NCBI GenBank assembly: GCA_900549335.1
Contig: UROJ01000055.1
Location: forward strand, 1 to 9,040
DNA length: 9,040 nt
Direction of reading: 5' to 3'
Origin: an uncultured Collinsella sp.
Lineage (GTDB): Bacteria > Actinomycetota > Coriobacteriia > Coriobacteriales > Coriobacteriaceae
This document shows, one piece after another, positions 8,118 through 9,040 of the stretch. Position 1 is the first letter of the stretch; each line of letters opens with the position of its first letter. The notes below the pieces were generated by a model. That model had not been told where the DNA came from, searched no databases, and was given only the letters and a program-made list of their open reading frames with translations. Made by a program: the position numbers and the translations under genes.

Positions 8118-8153
8118 AGAGGGGCTGTCCCGCGTTGGCGGGACAGCCCCTCT
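8111..8153 (-). terminator. Rho-independent terminator of the HtrA gene
   Basis: A 16-bp perfect stem (8118-8133 with 8138-8153) with a 4-base loop begins 27 bases after the HtrA stop codon. On the minus strand it is followed by TTTTCTTA (8118-8111). The stem is unusually long and G/C-rich, so termination should be strong and ligA should depend on its own promoter. Confidence 0.92.
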
Positions 8154-8179
8154 GGCTTCGATATGTGTGGAGTGGCTCG

Positions 8180-9040
8180 TTAGAAACCCTGGCCGTTGCC
8201 CTGACCCTGGCCCTGCTGGCCAAGCAGCTCCTCCAGATACTGGCGCAGCTGCTCGTCAGTAATGCCACCGTTGCCGGTGTCGGTCGCGCTGTCGTCCTGC
8301 TGCTGGTTCTGCAGCTCCTCGTCGGAGCCCAGCTCGACGGTGACCTTCTTCTCTTCCTTGCCGCGCATGAGCGTGATCTCGACCTTCTCGCCCACCTCGT
8401 GGCTGCGCAGCGCGATAATCAGGCCGTCGGCGCTCGTGATCTCGTCGTCGCCCAGCTTGGTGATGACATCGCCCTCCTGGATGCCGGCCTTAGCGGCGGG
8501 GCCGTCCTCGACGACGCTTGCCACATAGGCACCGCTATCGGTGCTCAGCTTGTTGGTGCGGGCATTGAGCGCGTTGACGCTCGAAAGCGTGGCGCCCATG
8601 TACGGATGCACCGGCGTCTTGCCGTCGATAATCTGGTCGGCAATGTTCTTGGCGTAGTTAACGGGAATAGCAAAGCCCACGCCCGAGCTGGAGCCCGAGT
8701 AGCTCTCGATGAGCGAGTTGATACCCACGAGCTCGCCGTTGTCGTTGACGAGCGCGCCACCGGAGTTGCCCGGGTTGATGGCGGCATCGGTCTGGATCAT
8801 GTTGGCATAGATGGTGTTACCGTTGGTAGAGCTCATGGCCGTGGAGCGATACAGCGCCGACACGATACCCGTGGAGACAGACTGCTCGTTGCCGAACGGC
8901 GAGCCGATCGCCATGACCCACTCGCCCACGTTGAGCTTGGAAGAGTCACCGATCTCGATCGGCGTGAGCTTGGAGGCGTCGACGTCCTTGAGCTTGATGA
9001 CGGCCAGGTCGCTCGAAGCATCGTTGCCCACGAACTCGGC
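8180..9040 (-). CDS. HtrA/DegP-like trypsin-type serine protease with PDZ domain (partial, C-terminal part)
   Basis: The last 286 residues of an S1C-family protease acting in protein quality control, usually membrane-anchored or secreted in Gram-positive bacteria. The frame is open to the right edge, so the N-terminus and the catalytic His are outside the window. In the visible part, the catalytic Asp is residue 11 (SDLAVIKL) and the catalytic Ser is residue 93 in NPGNSGGALVN. SPFGNEQSVSTGIVSA (47-62) and GVGFAIPV (120-127) are further conserved HtrA segments. One PDZ domain spans about 146-240, with AGIQEGDVI at its core. After PDZ comes a polar tail, with QNQQQDD, a short acidic helix DEQLRQYLEELLG and the Gln/Gly repeat GQQGQGQGNGQGF at the very end. 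An internal GTG at 9031 is not a real start, because conserved protease sequence (AEFV) precedes it. Confidence 0.95.
   Translation of the reverse strand, partial: AEFVGNDASSDLAVIKLKDVDASKLTPIEIGDSSKLNVGEWVMAIGSPFGNEQSVSTGIVSALYRSTAMSSTNGNTIYANMIQTDAAINPGNSGGALVNDNGELVGINSLIESYSGSSSGVGFAIPVNYAKNIADQIIDGKTPVHPYMGATLSSVNALNARTNKLSTDSGAYVASVVEDGPAAKAGIQEGDVITKLGDDEITSADGLIIALRSHEVGEKVEITLMRGKEEKKVTVELGSDEELQNQQQDDSATDTGNGGITDEQLRQYLEELLGQQGQGQGNGQGF

Overview
The window looks like chromosomal DNA of a high-GC, anaerobic, gut-type actinobacterium, most likely a coriobacterium close to Collinsella. This is inferred from the GC-rich third codon positions, the use of GTG starts, the strong AGGAG-type ribosome binding sites and the overall flavour of the proteins. 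No rRNA, tRNA, CRISPR array, insertion sequence or phage gene was seen, and coding density is high. No gap between genes exceeds about 265 bases.

Left part (1-4532): two drug-efflux systems stand back to back. On the minus strand, a half-size ABC exporter (190-2019) is followed, with an 8-base overlap, by the start of a second half-size ABC exporter (1-197, cut by the window edge). The first carries a degenerate ATPase site (Asp instead of catalytic Glu, Gln instead of switch His), as expected for one half of a heterodimeric exporter. On the plus strand, a MATE-family efflux pump (2282-3628) is followed after 55 bases by a MerR-family regulator with a GyrI-like ligand-binding domain (3684-4532). 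The 262-base divergent region holds a good minus-strand promoter for the ABC pair. For the MATE-MerR pair it holds a promoter with the lengthened (19 bp) spacer and internal palindrome typical of MerR targets. The simplest reading is an autoregulated, drug-inducible MATE/MerR operon.

Middle (4626-5504): a type II toxin-antitoxin module on the minus strand, with a Phd/YefM-type antitoxin (C-terminally extended, 130 aa) and a PIN_3-type toxin joined by an ATGA overlap. An imperfect 32-bp palindrome upstream is a likely autoregulatory operator.

Right part (5645-9040): NAD-dependent DNA ligase LigA (742 aa, minus strand) with its own terminator, and upstream of it the 3' part of an HtrA/DegP-like serine protease with a PDZ domain (minus strand, cut by the right edge). 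Between these two is an unusual pair of long abutting hairpins: the htrA terminator and a second 17-bp perfect inverted repeat.

I see no clearly unprecedented system. The points most worth a second look are the MerR-type promoter/operator, the TA module with its operator and extended antitoxin, the hairpin cluster downstream of htrA, and an extra Lys-rich segment inside the LigA helix-hairpin-helix region.
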